NCBI RefSeq assembly: GCF_007992435.1
Contig: NZ_BKAG01000064.1
Coordinates: 1-33,918, forward strand
Source of the DNA: Prosthecobacter gellanilyticus
GTDB taxonomy: Bacteria > Verrucomicrobiota > Verrucomicrobiia > Verrucomicrobiales > Verrucomicrobiaceae
Reading direction: 5' to 3'
DNA length: 33,918 nucleotides
Positions 15,635-26,700 of this stretch are shown piece after piece (position 1 is the stretch's first letter; each line of letters begins with the position of its first letter). The notes below the pieces were generated by a model. That model was not told the origin of the DNA. It did not search any database and saw nothing but the letters and a program-made list of their open reading frames with translations. The position numbers and the translations under genes were made by a program.

Positions 15635-15722
15635 ATAAGCAAGTACTAAAACATGGGCTGCGTTTGAACAGCAGGAGGCTCACGTTCTGAGAGGAAGGTT
15701 GCTCAACACGTGAAGGCATAGC

Positions 15723-16934
15723 TCACTTCCAAGGTGCCTCACATGTCGCCAGCATGACCGCTCGAACTTCAGCGGGGCCGTGCTTTTCGCTGTGGTTGTG
15801 AGCAAAGTTGCCGCCGGTGTAAAAGAGGTGCCAGAGGCCGTCGCGCCGCACCATCGCATGCGGGGCGTGGAGGAGATAGCTGCCGGCGGTGGTGCCCGGG
15901 GCATCACGGGGAATCCACGGTTTGCGCAGCGGGCGTTCCCAGGTGATCCCATCCTTGGAGAAGCAAGCCTCGATGTCCATCGTCTGCGCGCCAAGGCGGT
16001 AGTGTCCGAGGAGACCGATGCGGCCTTTGTCGGTATGCGTGACAGAGAGGTAGTAAAACTGCAGGTCCTGCGGATCTTGGGCATCCGGAGAGATGACACG
16101 CTTCCTGTTAGTCCACGTGAGCCCGTCCTCGCTGGTGAGGCGCTCGATCACGCGCACGAGACCGGGGATGTTGTCATTGGCGGCATAGCGTGGATCATCC
16201 TTGGGAACGCTAAAGAGTGTCACGGTGTAGAGCTCGAAACTGCCATCGGGCAGTTGATACACGTTCGTGGCATCATTGGTGATGAGATGCGCAGGCGCGG
16301 GCGCCTCTCCCTTGGCAGGCTTGGCCTTGCGGTTGGCCAGCTTGGTCAAGCCGATCTCCACCGCCGCCTCACCACCCACGCAGCGATCACTCGTGTGGTA
16401 GAGGCAGGGTGAGGATGCATTCAGCACCTTGAAGGCACGGCCATCGTCACTGTCTGCTGCGAGATAGCGCACCGCGCCTTTGCCGTGAGACCAGAAATAA
16501 AGGCGCGTGCGCCCATTCTTCAGCTTCAGCAGCACTCCCTGCACGGGCTCCCAGCCTTCAGGCAGTCCGCCGATGGCGAGAGCTGCGCTTTTGTCCGGCT
16601 CGCCCGGTGTGCAGACCGCCATGGTGCGCTTCCACTCACCACCGACCTCGCCTTCATGATAGCCGATGTTCTTTGCCACGCCCTTGGGTCCGGAAATACT
16701 GGTCCAGATGCGCCAGCGATCCTTTTCCAACGGCTCCACGGTGCTTGTGAAGTTCTGAACCCAGGCATTGGCAGGCTCGCCGTGATGGCGGAAGAGTTCG
16801 CCATGCTTCTTCCAGGCCGAGGAATCGGCAAACGACAGTGACGATTCTGCGAAAGCGGGGCCTCCCGCCATGAGGCCAAGACTTGTGGTGCCCAGATGAT
16901 TCAGAAAGGTTCGGCGGGTGAGGGGGGAAGTCAT
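15723..16934 (-). CDS. Tat-exported propeller-like (GH32/43-type) protein
   Basis: The 403-residue protein begins MTSPLTRRTFLNHLG followed by a hydrophobic stretch ending GGPAFA, a twin-arginine signal. The mature part has repeated beta-blade-like pieces such as GRTRLYFWSHG, GRIGLLGHYRLG, ACFSKDGITWERP and a near-final AMVRRDGLWHLFYTGGNF. The last phrase is typical of five-bladed propeller glycosidases (GH32/43/117/130). I cannot assign catalytic acids with confidence. It is divergent from a secreted alpha/beta hydrolase and may act with it on external polysaccharide, which is inference. No Shine-Dalgarno sequence is visible. Confidence 0.7.
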   Translation of the reverse strand: MTSPLTRRTFLNHLGTTSLGLMAGGPAFAESSLSFADSSAWKKHGELFRHHGEPANAWVQNFTSTVEPLEKDRWRIWTSISGPKGVAKNIGYHEGEVGGEWKRTMAVCTPGEPDKSAALAIGGLPEGWEPVQGVLLKLKNGRTRLYFWSHGKGAVRYLAADSDDGRAFKVLNASSPCLYHTSDRCVGGEAAVEIGLTKLANRKAKPAKGEAPAPAHLITNDATNVYQLPDGSFELYTVTLFSVPKDDPRYAANDNIPGLVRVIERLTSEDGLTWTNRKRVISPDAQDPQDLQFYYLSVTHTDKGRIGLLGHYRLGAQTMDIEACFSKDGITWERPLRKPWIPRDAPGTTAGSYLLHAPHAMVRRDGLWHLFYTGGNFAHNHSEKHGPAEVRAVMLATCEAPWK

Positions 16935-17104
16935 GCGTCGTCAGTAAACGGACTTCATCAGGCTCTCCATGCTGCATTCATCAACCATGTGAATGGGTTC
17001 TGGGCGGAATGAAGAGAAATGTGCCAACTTTGGTTGCATGGCGAGACCAGTAATGACAGGCCTAATGGTCTCGTTTTATCTCCGTCTTTAACCTAACCAT
17101 AGAT

Positions 17105-18769
17105 ATGATCAAATGGACTGGCCTTGTTCTCCTCGCTCTTGCGGCGGGCCCTCTGGCAGGACTGCCGGAAAGTGCGCGTGCAGATGCGCCGCCACCCCCG
17201 AACCCGGCCGTTGATGCTGGCGTGAAGTGGCCCGCGCGCCGTGCGCAGATCGAAAAGGAGTGGCTGAAGATTCTGGGCCCGTTCCCCACCAGCAAGCCGC
17301 CCTTGGATCTGCAGATCCTGAGCACGGAAAAGCTGCCTGCCTCGCCCGGTGATGATGTCTATCCCGTGAATGCAGGCGACATCACGCGCTACAAAGTCAA
17401 ATTCCGCTCAGAAGCCGATGCCAGCGGCATCACACCGTCAGAAATCTGGAACTACGGCTGGCTGCTCGTGCCGGACAGCGTCACGACCAACCACGAGAAG
17501 CACGGCATCCAGGCACCCGCCATCATCTGTCTGCACAGCACCACCTATGGTTCAGGAAAAAGCAGCCCCGCAGGACTGGCGGGACGCTTCGCCTCAGACC
17601 CTAAGATAGGTTTCGTCGGCCGTCAGGATCTGGTGGGCAAAGACCCGCGCTATAACAACAGCATGCCAGATCCAAAAGATCTGGAAGCCATGCATGCCTA
17701 CTATGCCCAGGGGCGCGCCGCAGGCCTGCTTCTTGCCAGGCAAGGTTACGTGACCTTGAGCATCGACTTCCTCGCGGACGGAGAGCGCGTCGAGCCCGGG
17801 CATCGTTCCAACGACACACGCCAGTTCTACAAGCGCTTTCCAGATCCCATGGCCGAGAGCGCCTGGTCCATCATGGGCAAATGCATTTGGGACGTCATGC
17901 GCTCGGTCGACTACCTCCAGTCACTGCCCTACGTGAATCCCAATGGCATCGGCTGCACTGGCTGGTCTTATGGCGGTCAGGTCACGCTCTTTGCCGCCGC
18001 TTTCGACCAGCGCATCTCCGCCGCCGTGCCGAATGGTGGTGTGCTGGATTGGGACCGCCCCAAATATCCGCCCGGCTACAAGGGCAAGCCGAAACCGAAT
18101 GGATGGAGCCGCATGACCTCCGAAAAGGAACCTTGGACGGACGATGGCGAGCAACCACCCTCCAGCGGAGCTGAAAGCCTCCGCCGATGGGGCATCCTGC
18201 AAAACAGCGGGCCCGTCAGCTTCATGCCGAAGTTCTACAAATACACCCTGCCCGCCAATCGCGACCTTTTGCTCCCCGTGGGCTTCGAGAGCCTGATGAT
18301 GATGGTGGCCCCAAGGCCGCTCATGATCATCTCCAGCGAGATCGAGTACAAGCAGCACGACATCCTGCCGAAGTGCATGGAGACGATGAAGGTCTATGCC
18401 CAATGGCAGAATGTGAAAGGCTCCGGCCTGCCAGATCCCCTGCAGGCCCGAAAGGAGCGCAGAGGCTATGCCGAGACCATGGCCTACTACGTGAACAACA
18501 ACGAATACTCACCCAAGGCCATCGACTCGTATCTCAACAGCCTGAAAGCGGGTGACTGCTTCAGCTGGTTCTCCTTTCCGGGCGGGCACAGCTATCCGTT
18601 TTCCGCGCAAATGGTGACCACGGGCTGGTTCGGGCGCTGGCTGGGTCTTTACCCCGCCGCGCCGGTGCCACCGCTGCCCAAGATTCCTGCAGACGAGGCA
18701 CTGAACATCGGACCTCTGCCGAAGAAGAAAGAGGCTGCCGATGCGCCCAAAGGCGGGGCCAAGGGATGA
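17105..18769 (+). CDS. Secreted alpha/beta hydrolase (acetyl xylan esterase-like)
   Basis: A signal peptide (MIKWTGLVLLALAAGPLAGL..ARADA) starts the 554-residue protein. The nucleophile elbow is GWSYGG with Ser288, followed by ISAAVPNGGVLDW. The family's late DXX region is RPLMIISSEIE, and the likely catalytic His is H495 in FPGGHSYPF. This is the large esterase/prolyl-oligopeptidase-like layout seen in many secreted verrucomicrobial proteins acting on acetylated or feruloylated polysaccharides. It is transcribed away from the propeller-like gene, with 170 bp between them. It ends 12 bp before the convergent gatB. The substrate is not determinable from sequence. Confidence 0.82.
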   Translation: MIKWTGLVLLALAAGPLAGLPESARADAPPPPNPAVDAGVKWPARRAQIEKEWLKILGPFPTSKPPLDLQILSTEKLPASPGDDVYPVNAGDITRYKVKFRSEADASGITPSEIWNYGWLLVPDSVTTNHEKHGIQAPAIICLHSTTYGSGKSSPAGLAGRFASDPKIGFVGRQDLVGKDPRYNNSMPDPKDLEAMHAYYAQGRAAGLLLARQGYVTLSIDFLADGERVEPGHRSNDTRQFYKRFPDPMAESAWSIMGKCIWDVMRSVDYLQSLPYVNPNGIGCTGWSYGGQVTLFAAAFDQRISAAVPNGGVLDWDRPKYPPGYKGKPKPNGWSRMTSEKEPWTDDGEQPPSSGAESLRRWGILQNSGPVSFMPKFYKYTLPANRDLLLPVGFESLMMMVAPRPLMIISSEIEYKQHDILPKCMETMKVYAQWQNVKGSGLPDPLQARKERRGYAETMAYYVNNNEYSPKAIDSYLNSLKAGDCFSWFSFPGGHSYPFSAQMVTTGWFGRWLGLYPAAPVPPLPKIPADEALNIGPLPKKKEAADAPKGGAKG

Positions 18770-18781
18770 AAGCGCCCAGGC

Positions 18782-20251
18782 TTATCCGAGCACCTTCTTG
18801 CGCACGATCTCAGTGACGATTTTTGGATTCGCCTTGCCCTGGCTGGCCTTCATGGCCTGGCCGGTGAACCAGTTCATGGCCTTCTCATTGCCGCCTTTGA
18901 CCTCGGCGACCTTCTCAGGGTTCGATGCGATGATCTGATCCACGATGGCTTCCAGTGCGCCAGTGTCACTGACTTGCTCAAAGCCTTTCGCCTTGATGAT
19001 GTTCGACGCGCTTCCGCCATTCGCGAACATCTCGGCAAAGACTTCCTTCGCCTGGTTGTTGGAGATCTTGCCTGCTTCCACCACGGCCACGAGCTCGCTC
19101 AGCGCTTCAGGCTTCACTGGGCAGGCATTGATGCCGCCTTCGGTGTCTTTCAGCAGGCCGAGCAGATCATTGATGACCCAGTTGGCCAGCTTCTTCGCGG
19201 GCACCTGCGTGTTTACAGCCACGGCGGCTTCATAGTAAGCAGCCAGTTCCTTCTCGCTCGCCAGCACATCCGCGTCATAGGCACTGCAGCCGTAGTCACT
19301 CTCAAAGCGCGCACGCTTTTCATGCGGCAGTTCCGGCACCAGCGGGCGGATGCGGGTCACGAGGCTCTCCGTGCGCAGCGGGATCAGATCCGGATCGGGG
19401 AAGTAGCGGTAGTCGTGCGAGTCTTCCTTGTCGCGCATCTTGGTGGTCACGCCGGCATCATCATCCCAGCGGCGTGTGCTCTGCACCAGCTTCTCGGGGT
19501 TGCGGCCTTCCAGCACATCGATCTGGCGCTCCGTCTCGGCTTTGATGGCGCGACGAATGGCGCTCATGGAGTTGATGTTCTTGAGCTCGATCTTCACGCC
19601 GAGCTCCTTCTGGCCCTCCGGGCGAACGCTGATGTTCACATCCGCGCGCATCTGGCCCTTCTCCATGTCCGCATCACTCACGCCGCCATAGATCAGAATC
19701 TGGCGCAGGCTGTTCAGATAGGCCACGGCCTCCTCCGCGCTGTCGATGTCCGGATCACTGACGATCTCCATCAGCGGCGTGCCCGCGCGGTTGAAGTCGA
19801 TGGTGGTGAACTTGTCATGGTGCGTGCTCTTCGCCACGTCCTCCTCCAGATGGATGCGCGTGAGCTTCACCACCTTGCCAGGATTGGCGATCGTCTTTTG
19901 CGCATCTTTTGGATAGGCCAGATCATACAGCGGCACGCCGCCACCCAGACACAGCGGCAGGTCAAACTGCGTGATCTGGTAGTTCTTCGGCATGTCCGGG
20001 TAGAAGTAGTTCTTGCGGTCCCACTTCACCACCGGCGGCGTGGTGCAGCCGAGCATCATTCCGGTCAGGATGGTCTTCTCGATGGCGCCTTCATTCAAAA
20101 CGGGCAGCGCACCTGGCAGGCCGAGGCAGGTGGGGCAGGTGAGGGTGTTCGGCTCCGCTCCAAACTCCACCGGGCAGCCGCAAAACATTTTGCTGCGCGT
20201 GGTGAGCTGGGCGTGGACCTCGAGTCCAATAGTGAGGATATACTTGGGCAT
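18782..20251 (-). CDS. gatB: Asp/Glu-tRNA amidotransferase subunit B
   Basis: GatB is the kinase/transferase subunit of GatCAB, which converts misacylated Glu-tRNA(Gln) and Asp-tRNA(Asn) to the amidated forms. The 489 residues match the family. Signatures are GLEVHAQLTTRSKMFCGCP near the start, DRKNYFYPDMPKNYQITQFD around 80-100, the DFNRAGTPLMEIVSDPD segment and the C-terminal YqeY-like tail domain ending WFTGQAMKASQGKANP. GatA and GatC are not adjacent in this window, so the genes are split. The 5' side borders the structured 482-bp intergenic region shared with the giant gene. Confidence 0.97.
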   Translation of the reverse strand: MPKYILTIGLEVHAQLTTRSKMFCGCPVEFGAEPNTLTCPTCLGLPGALPVLNEGAIEKTILTGMMLGCTTPPVVKWDRKNYFYPDMPKNYQITQFDLPLCLGGGVPLYDLAYPKDAQKTIANPGKVVKLTRIHLEEDVAKSTHHDKFTTIDFNRAGTPLMEIVSDPDIDSAEEAVAYLNSLRQILIYGGVSDADMEKGQMRADVNISVRPEGQKELGVKIELKNINSMSAIRRAIKAETERQIDVLEGRNPEKLVQSTRRWDDDAGVTTKMRDKEDSHDYRYFPDPDLIPLRTESLVTRIRPLVPELPHEKRARFESDYGCSAYDADVLASEKELAAYYEAAVAVNTQVPAKKLANWVINDLLGLLKDTEGGINACPVKPEALSELVAVVEAGKISNNQAKEVFAEMFANGGSASNIIKAKGFEQVSDTGALEAIVDQIIASNPEKVAEVKGGNEKAMNWFTGQAMKASQGKANPKIVTEIVRKKVLG

Positions 20252-20290
20252 GACGGGCAGTGATAGTGGAATCCCCCGGCGCGGATGGCA

Positions 20291-20431
20291 AGCGGGGGCT
20301 GCATGTCTGGACCAAGTTATTCAGGCCCTCAGGGCTGCCGTTGTGGACAAATCCACGTACCGCCCCCCGGTCCAGGGGGCGGTTTCGTGGCAAGAGGAGC
20401 GTGTGTCCAGACCCCGGCATGCAGAGCCGCT
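20291..20431 (+). other. Candidate branched structured RNA
   Basis: Outer helices are AGCGG/CCGCT (20291-20295 with 20427-20431), CTGCATG/CATGCAG (20299-20305 with 20418-20424) and TCTGGAC/GTCCAGA (20306-20312 with 20405-20411). They enclose three hairpins: GGCCC/GGGCT (20324-20336), GTGGA/TCCAC (20343-20356) and ACCGCCCCC/GGGGGCGGT (20359-20383). One pair is G-U only on the plus strand, a weak hint that the plus strand is transcribed. A CCCCCG/CGGGGG stem (20273-20278 with 20293-20298) could compete with the outermost helix. It matches no RNA class I know. Confidence 0.4.
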
Positions 20432-20523
20432 GAGCATCCACCTAGGCGGAGGAGGCGAAACATCCGCGGGTGACTTTCCTGACACACGTCCGGCCACAAC
20501 CGTCCGCACGTGCGCCACTGTCA

Positions 20524-20566
20524 ACGGGCTGAGAATGCGGCAGGTGATGCCGCTGTCACGAGCCGT
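20524..20566. repeat. Second leader hairpin upstream of the giant gene
   Basis: GCGGCA (20537-20542) pairs with TGCCGC (20548-20553) around a 5-nt loop. An outer helix ACGG-CT with AGCCGT (20524-20530 with 20561-20566) has one bulged G. It would lie in the 5' leader of the giant gene if transcription starts upstream. Confidence 0.4.
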
Positions 20567-20733
20567 GTGCCTAAACTGATCTCTCATTGATGAGCAAGCT
20601 GGTGTCATCGCCCAACCAAAAGTGCTTTTGTGACGATAACGCAACATGCGTGTTCAACGGAATGGTCACAGTGAAGTGCGCGCATCATGGATGATTCATG
20701 TTCATGCATGGAGGGAACTCCCGCTCTCCCGAC

Positions 20734-23700
20734 ATGAAAGTACTCCGCGCATCTCTCAGCTTCGCCACACTGTTGTTGTTTCAAGTCCTGGCTCAGGGCA
20801 CGGCCCATGCGGGGGCCTTCACTGCGGGCAATATCGCCGTGCTTCAGGCAGATGCTTCCGCGAACAACACCACGGCCTCCGTCATTGAGCTGCATCCTTC
20901 GAATGCTGCGCAGACACCCTCGAACACGATCACGATCCTCGGCACGGGAGCGAGCGCGCTACGCTTCAGCGGTTCTGCCACCAGCACGGGTTATGTGGCG
21001 AACTCTGCCGATGGCTCACGTCTCGTTTTCACAGGGGCGAACAACACTGACACGTCCGCGAATGTGAACACGCTGAATCCGCGCGGTGTGGGTGTGCTCG
21101 ACCCTGCGGGCGCCTTCACGCTGCCTGCGACCTACACAGGCACCTCCGGCAACCAGACACGCTGCGCCACATCGCTGAACAACACCGCCTGGTGGATCGC
21201 CGACCAGGGCGGCGCTTATGCGAGTGGTGCCACGACCGCGAGTCCTTCGGGCAATTTCCGTGGCATGAAAGCCTTTGGGAGCGCTGTCTACGTGGGCCAG
21301 GCTTCTGGAACGGGAACGGTCATTCAGGTGTCGACTCTGAGTGCCATTACGGGCGGCACTGTCACGGGTCTTCCGGGTCTGGCGAACAATGCGAACCTGC
21401 AGGATTTCTATCTGATCTCCTCGGGCAGCAACGGCACGACCTATGATGTGCTTTACACTCTCTCCGCGACATCCAACACTGCTGGCACCATCGCCAAGTA
21501 TTCGTTGGTGAGCGGTTCATGGACGGCTAACGGCACCTACACCACGACCTTCGGCGGTTTCGGTCTCGCGGCGGCTGACAATGGCGCGGGTGCCGTGCTG
21601 TATGTCACGACAGGGCAGGGCGCTCTCACGGCAAACAGCGTCCTGCGGATCAATGATACGGCGGGCCACAACAGCACGCTCAACATCACCACAGGGAACA
21701 ACGTCACTCTCTACACCGCACCTGCGGCCAAGATCGTCAAAGGCGTGGCCTTTGCTCCGGTCGCACCCGTGGTGCCACAGGCTCAGCTCATCCTCACGGA
21801 GATCAACTCCAACGCGGCCGGTGGTGACTTCTGGGAGCTGACGAATGTCGGCAATGCAGCGCAGGACATGAGCAACTGGAAATGGATCGATGGCGGCCAG
21901 AGCCTGCCAGCACCGGCGGCGCAGACCTTCGCTCCAGGCAGCTCTATTGCCGCAGGTGAGACCGTGGTGATCATCACGGACACCACGGATTCCACGGCCT
22001 TCCTGGGCACCTGGGGATCTCTGCCTGGCATCCAAAAGTTGGTTGGCGGACCTGGCCTGGGCCAGAATGACTCGGTGCGTCTCTACGACAACAACGACAA
22101 TCTGATCTTTACCTTCACCTATGGGGCGGGTGGCTTCACCCAGAGCGGCGGCAGTGCTGCGGCCGGTGGTCATGCGGGTGTTTCAGCGGGCGGTGTGGCC
22201 GCCCAGTCGGCGGTGATTGATCCTGCCTTCGGCACGGGAGCGGGACGTCGCTACAGAGGGGCTACTGTGGGCGTGGACGGTGGTTATGCCAACACCAGCG
22301 GTGGTTCCAACATCGGTTCTCCAGGTGTCACCGGCATCAGCACCAGCGGTGGTCCATCCATCACGTTGACGCTGAGCGCCACGCCTAACGCCTTTTCAGA
22401 AAGCGCCACGAATCCCGCCTCCACCGGCACGGTGACCCGCACAGGCGCCACGACAGCGGCCCTCGTTGTGAATCTTTCCTCCAGTGACACCACCGAAGCC
22501 ACTGTGCCTGCCAGCGTGACCATCCCGATCGGCTCGGCCTCCACCACCTTCAACATCACCGCCGTGAATGACAGTTTCCCGGATGGCAACAAGACGGTGA
22601 CCCTCACGGCTTCAGCCACGGATGCCACCGCAGGGACCACAACCCTTACCGTGCAGGATGATGGTGATGTGGCGCAGAACAATCTCATGCTCACGGAAGT
22701 GCTCTCCCAGCAGGCCGCCTCTGGGGTGAGCGATTTTTGGGAGTTGACGAACATCAGCGGCTCCGCCGTTTCTCTCGCAGGTTATAGCTGGCATGACAGC
22801 GGCCACTCCGCCTCTACCGCCGCGACCTATGCTCTGCCTCCTGGCTCCAGCATCGCTCCCGGTGAGTCCGTGATCTTCACCACCATCAGCCCGAGTGCCT
22901 TCCGCACTTGGTGGGGTATTTCCAATGCTGTGCAGGTCTTCCAGACAACGGGTGCTCCAGGTCTCGGCCAGGATGACGGCGTGTCCTTCTTCGACGAAGG
23001 CGGCAATGAGATCTTCTTCTTCAACTATGCCGCTGGCGGCTTCACCAAGGCCGATGGCAGTGCTTCCACGGGCACGCATTCCGGCCCGTCTGCAGGTGCT
23101 GCCACGGAAACGCAGTCCGCTGTCTGGGTGCCTTCCTCGGGCACCACTACTCCTCGTTATACCTTTGCTACCGTCAACAACCTTGGTTGCTTTGCATCGG
23201 CGGCGAATGCGGCTGACATCGGCTCCCCTGGTGTGACCTCCGGTAATCCTATGGTGAGCATTGGTGATGCCTCCATTCTTGAAGGCAATTCCGGCACCAG
23301 CACACTTGCTCTCACTGTGACGCGCAGTGACACGGCCACCGCCTTCACCGTGAACTATGCCGTCACCGGCGGCACCGCCACCTCCGGCACAGACTACGCG
23401 ACATTGGCCAATGGCACGCTCACCTTCACTGCCGGTGGTGCTGCCACGCAGGCAATCAACATCACCGTGAATGGTGACACCGCTTCCGAGCCGGATGAAA
23501 CCATCATCGTCACGCTCTCCAATGTGGTGAACACGACCGGCACCACCGTCATCAGCAATGCGACCGGCACAGGCACCATCACGAATGATGACACCATCGC
23601 TCCGCAGATCACCACGCAGCCTGCGGGCACCACGATCGCCAGCGGCTTCAGCACCACACTGTCTCTGGCGGCCACCGGCACACCGGCTCCGAGCGTCCAG

Positions 23701-26700
23701 TGGTATCAGGGCAGCACAGGTGTCACGACGACACCTGTGGGCACAAATTCCAGCAGCTTCACCACACCGGCTCTCACCACTACGACGAGCTACTGGGCGC
23801 GCGTGAGCAATGTCGGCGGCAGTGTGGACAGCAGCACCGCCACGGTGACCATCACTGCCGGGGTCAGCTCGGTGAACCTGGCCAACTATGTGCGCGTGGG
23901 CCGCTACAATCTTCCTGAGTATCGCCGCACCGCGCTGCCTCCCGGCACGGCCTCGCATAACGTTCTTTGCGATGAAGCCTCCGGCGTGGCCTACAACTGG
24001 GACACCGACACGCTCTTCATCTGTGGTGACGGCGGACGTGCCATCACGCAGGTCACGAAGACGGGCCAGCTGGTGGACACCATGTCCATGGAGCTGAACG
24101 CGCCCAAGCCGCAGGGCACTGAGTTCTATGATCCGGAAGGCATCACCTACATCGGTGGCGGCCAGTTTGTCTTCAGTGAGGAGCGTGAGCGCCGTCTCGT
24201 GAAGTTCACCTATGTCGCCGGCACCACGCTGACACGTGCCGCCACGCAGACGGTGGACATCGGCACCTTTGACGACAACACCGGCACTGAAGGTCTCTCC
24301 TATGATCCGCAGACCAGCGGCGCACTCCCGGGCTTCATCGTGCTGAAGGAAAAGACCCCGATCGGTGTCTTCCAGACGAATGTCGACTTCGCCGCTGGCA
24401 CCGCCACCAATGGTTCCCCGACCACGACGAACTCCACGAACCTCTTCGACACCACGCTGCTCGGCATGACGGACGTGGCGGACGTGTTTGCCTTCTCCAA
24501 CATTCCCTCGATGGTTGGCCAGCCGCAGGCGGGTAACATGCTCATCATCGGCCAGGAAAACGCCCGCATTCTGAATGTGGACCGCGCCGGCAACATCCTC
24601 AGCACGCTGAACATCACCTCGGATCCAGGCAATCCTTTGAGCGCCGGGGACCAGCAGCATGAGGGCATCACCATGGACCGCGCGGGTAACATCTATGTGG
24701 TCAATGAAAACGGTGGCGGCAGCACGGAGTATCCGCAGCTCTGGGTGTACGCGCCTTCCAGCGCGCAGAACCAGGCACCGACAGCCATCACGCTGAACAA
24801 TGCAGTGAACTCGATCCTGGAAAACACCAGCACGGCTTCCCCGATCAAGATCGGCGATATCATCGTGACGGATGACGGCCTCGGCACCAACGCGCTGAGC
24901 CTCACCGGTGCTGATGTGGCTGCCTTTGAGATCACCGGCACCTCCTTGTATTTGAAGGCGGGCATCGTGCTCGACTACGAAACCAAGACCAGCTACGCGG
25001 TCACCATCAATGTGGACGACACCACAGTCGGCACCAACCCAGATGCCACGCTCAATGTGACGCTGACGGTCACGGATCAGGCGGTCGAGACACCACCCGT
25101 GCCAGCTCTGATCGTGACAGAGGTCTCCCCATGGTCCAGCACCGTGGCGAACAGCCCGCTGGGAGCGGATTGGTTTGAGGTGACAAACGTCAGCGCCGCC
25201 GCCGTGAACATCACCGGCTGGAAGGTGGATGACAGCAGCCCTGCTTTTGCCACGGCCGTCGCGCTGAATGGCATCACCAGCATCGCTCCAGGTGAGTCGG
25301 TGATCTTTGTGGAAGGCACGGCCACGACGGCGACCAGCTTCAAGACGAACTGGTTTGGCGCTAGCCCACCCGCCGCTCTTCAGGTTGGCAGCTACACAGG
25401 GTCTGGCATCGGTCTGAGCACGAGTGGTGATGCGGTGAACCTCTATACTGCGGCAGGTGTGCTGCATTCCGGGGTCAATTTTGGCGCGGCCGATGCCTCC
25501 TCACCCTGGCAGACTTTTGACAATACGCTGGCTCAATACAACACCGCCATCTCCCTGCTGAGCGTGGTGGGCGTGAACGGAGCCTTCACCGCAGCCAACA
25601 GCCCGAATGAAGTCGGCTCACCTGGTGACTCGGCTCCTGGTGTGCTGCGCATCACCGAAGTGGCTCCCTGGAGCAGTGGCAGCAGCCCGGTCGCCAAGGA
25701 CTGGTTTGAGGTCACCAACATCGGTGCCCGCGCCGTGGACGTCACCGGTTGGAAGGTGGATGACAGCACCGAATCGTTTGCCGCTGCTGTGCCTACCTCT
25801 GGCATCACCAGCATCGCTCCCGGTGAGACCGTGATCTACATCGAAACCAGCACCCTGGCTGCCACGAAGGCCACGTTCCTCTCAAATTGGTTCGGCGCTA
25901 ATCCGCCTGCGACTCTGCAGGTCGGCGGCTATAGCGGCGCAGATATCGGCCTTAGCACCGGTGGTGATGCGGTGAATCTCTACGACACGAACAACGTGCG
26001 TCACGCCAGCCTGTCCTTCGGCGTCGCCACCTCCACCGCACCGTATCGCAGCTTTGACAACGCGGCTGCAGCGAACGTGACCTCTGTCACCACGCTCAGT
26101 TCCACGGGTGTGAATGGAGCCTTCGTCGCGGCGAACAGCCCGAACGAGATCGGTTCACCTGGCGTGATCAGCGGTGGTCAGACCGGCTTTGCTGTCTGGC
26201 TGGCGCAGAACGGCTACACCGGCAGCCAAGGCGGTGACACGGACAACGACGGCATCCCGGATGAACTGGAATACTTCTTCAGCACGAACCCGAACAGCGG
26301 TGGTGATCGCAGCGGCCTGCCGCAGGTGGCCATGAATGGCAGCGACCTCGAGTTTACCTTCACCTATCTGACCAACACGGCCTTCTCCGGCTTCGTGCAG
26401 AGTTCTGAAAATCTGGTGAACTGGGGCAATGCCACAGCGGGCATCGATTATGAGGTCGTTTCCCAGACGGTGAACGGTGCGGAGACCACCGTGCGCTTCC
26501 GCCTCTTCAGCAATCCGAATCCGACGACGCAGGGCCCCTTCACCTACCTCACGCCGTTCACCGCAAAGGTGGACCGCGGCACCATCGGCAGCCTCACCAT
26601 CACCAACCTGGGCATGGTCGGCGCAGGCCGCCTCACGGGCAGCCAGCTTGACGGTTTTGGCGAGACGATGGGTGCCTCCTCCGGTCTCTCCATCACGAAC

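Larger units (their letters stand above)
20252..20733. other. Long divergent intergenic region rich in hairpins
   Basis: This 482-bp gap between gatB (leftward) and the giant exported protein (rightward) holds no credible gene. It contains the branched RNA candidate at 20291-20431 and a second hairpin at 20524-20566. It also has a CGCACGTGCG palindrome at 20505-20514 and short hairpins at 20583-20594 and 20617-20630. The promoters of both flanking genes must lie here, but I see no convincing -35/-10 pair. Confidence 0.6.

Noticed and set aside
20291..20431. RNase P RNA, tmRNA or SRP RNA as identity of the structured region.
   Set aside because: The conserved signature sequences of these RNAs are not present and the length is wrong for RNase P and tmRNA. 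A 6S-type RNA is not excluded but the branched shape does not suit it.
20529..20605. TPP-riboswitch-like words (GCTGAGA followed later by AACTGATCT).
   Set aside because: The essential later THI-box segment and pairing are absent, and the spacing and stems do not fit. The downstream gene is not a thiamine gene.
22612..25467. Very long open frame on the minus strand inside the giant gene.
   Set aside because: Its translation is Arg/Gly/His-rich without recognisable domains. It is a by-product of repetitive, C-ending codons in the true plus-strand gene. The same applies to minus-strand frames at 26155-27996 and 8244-10097.
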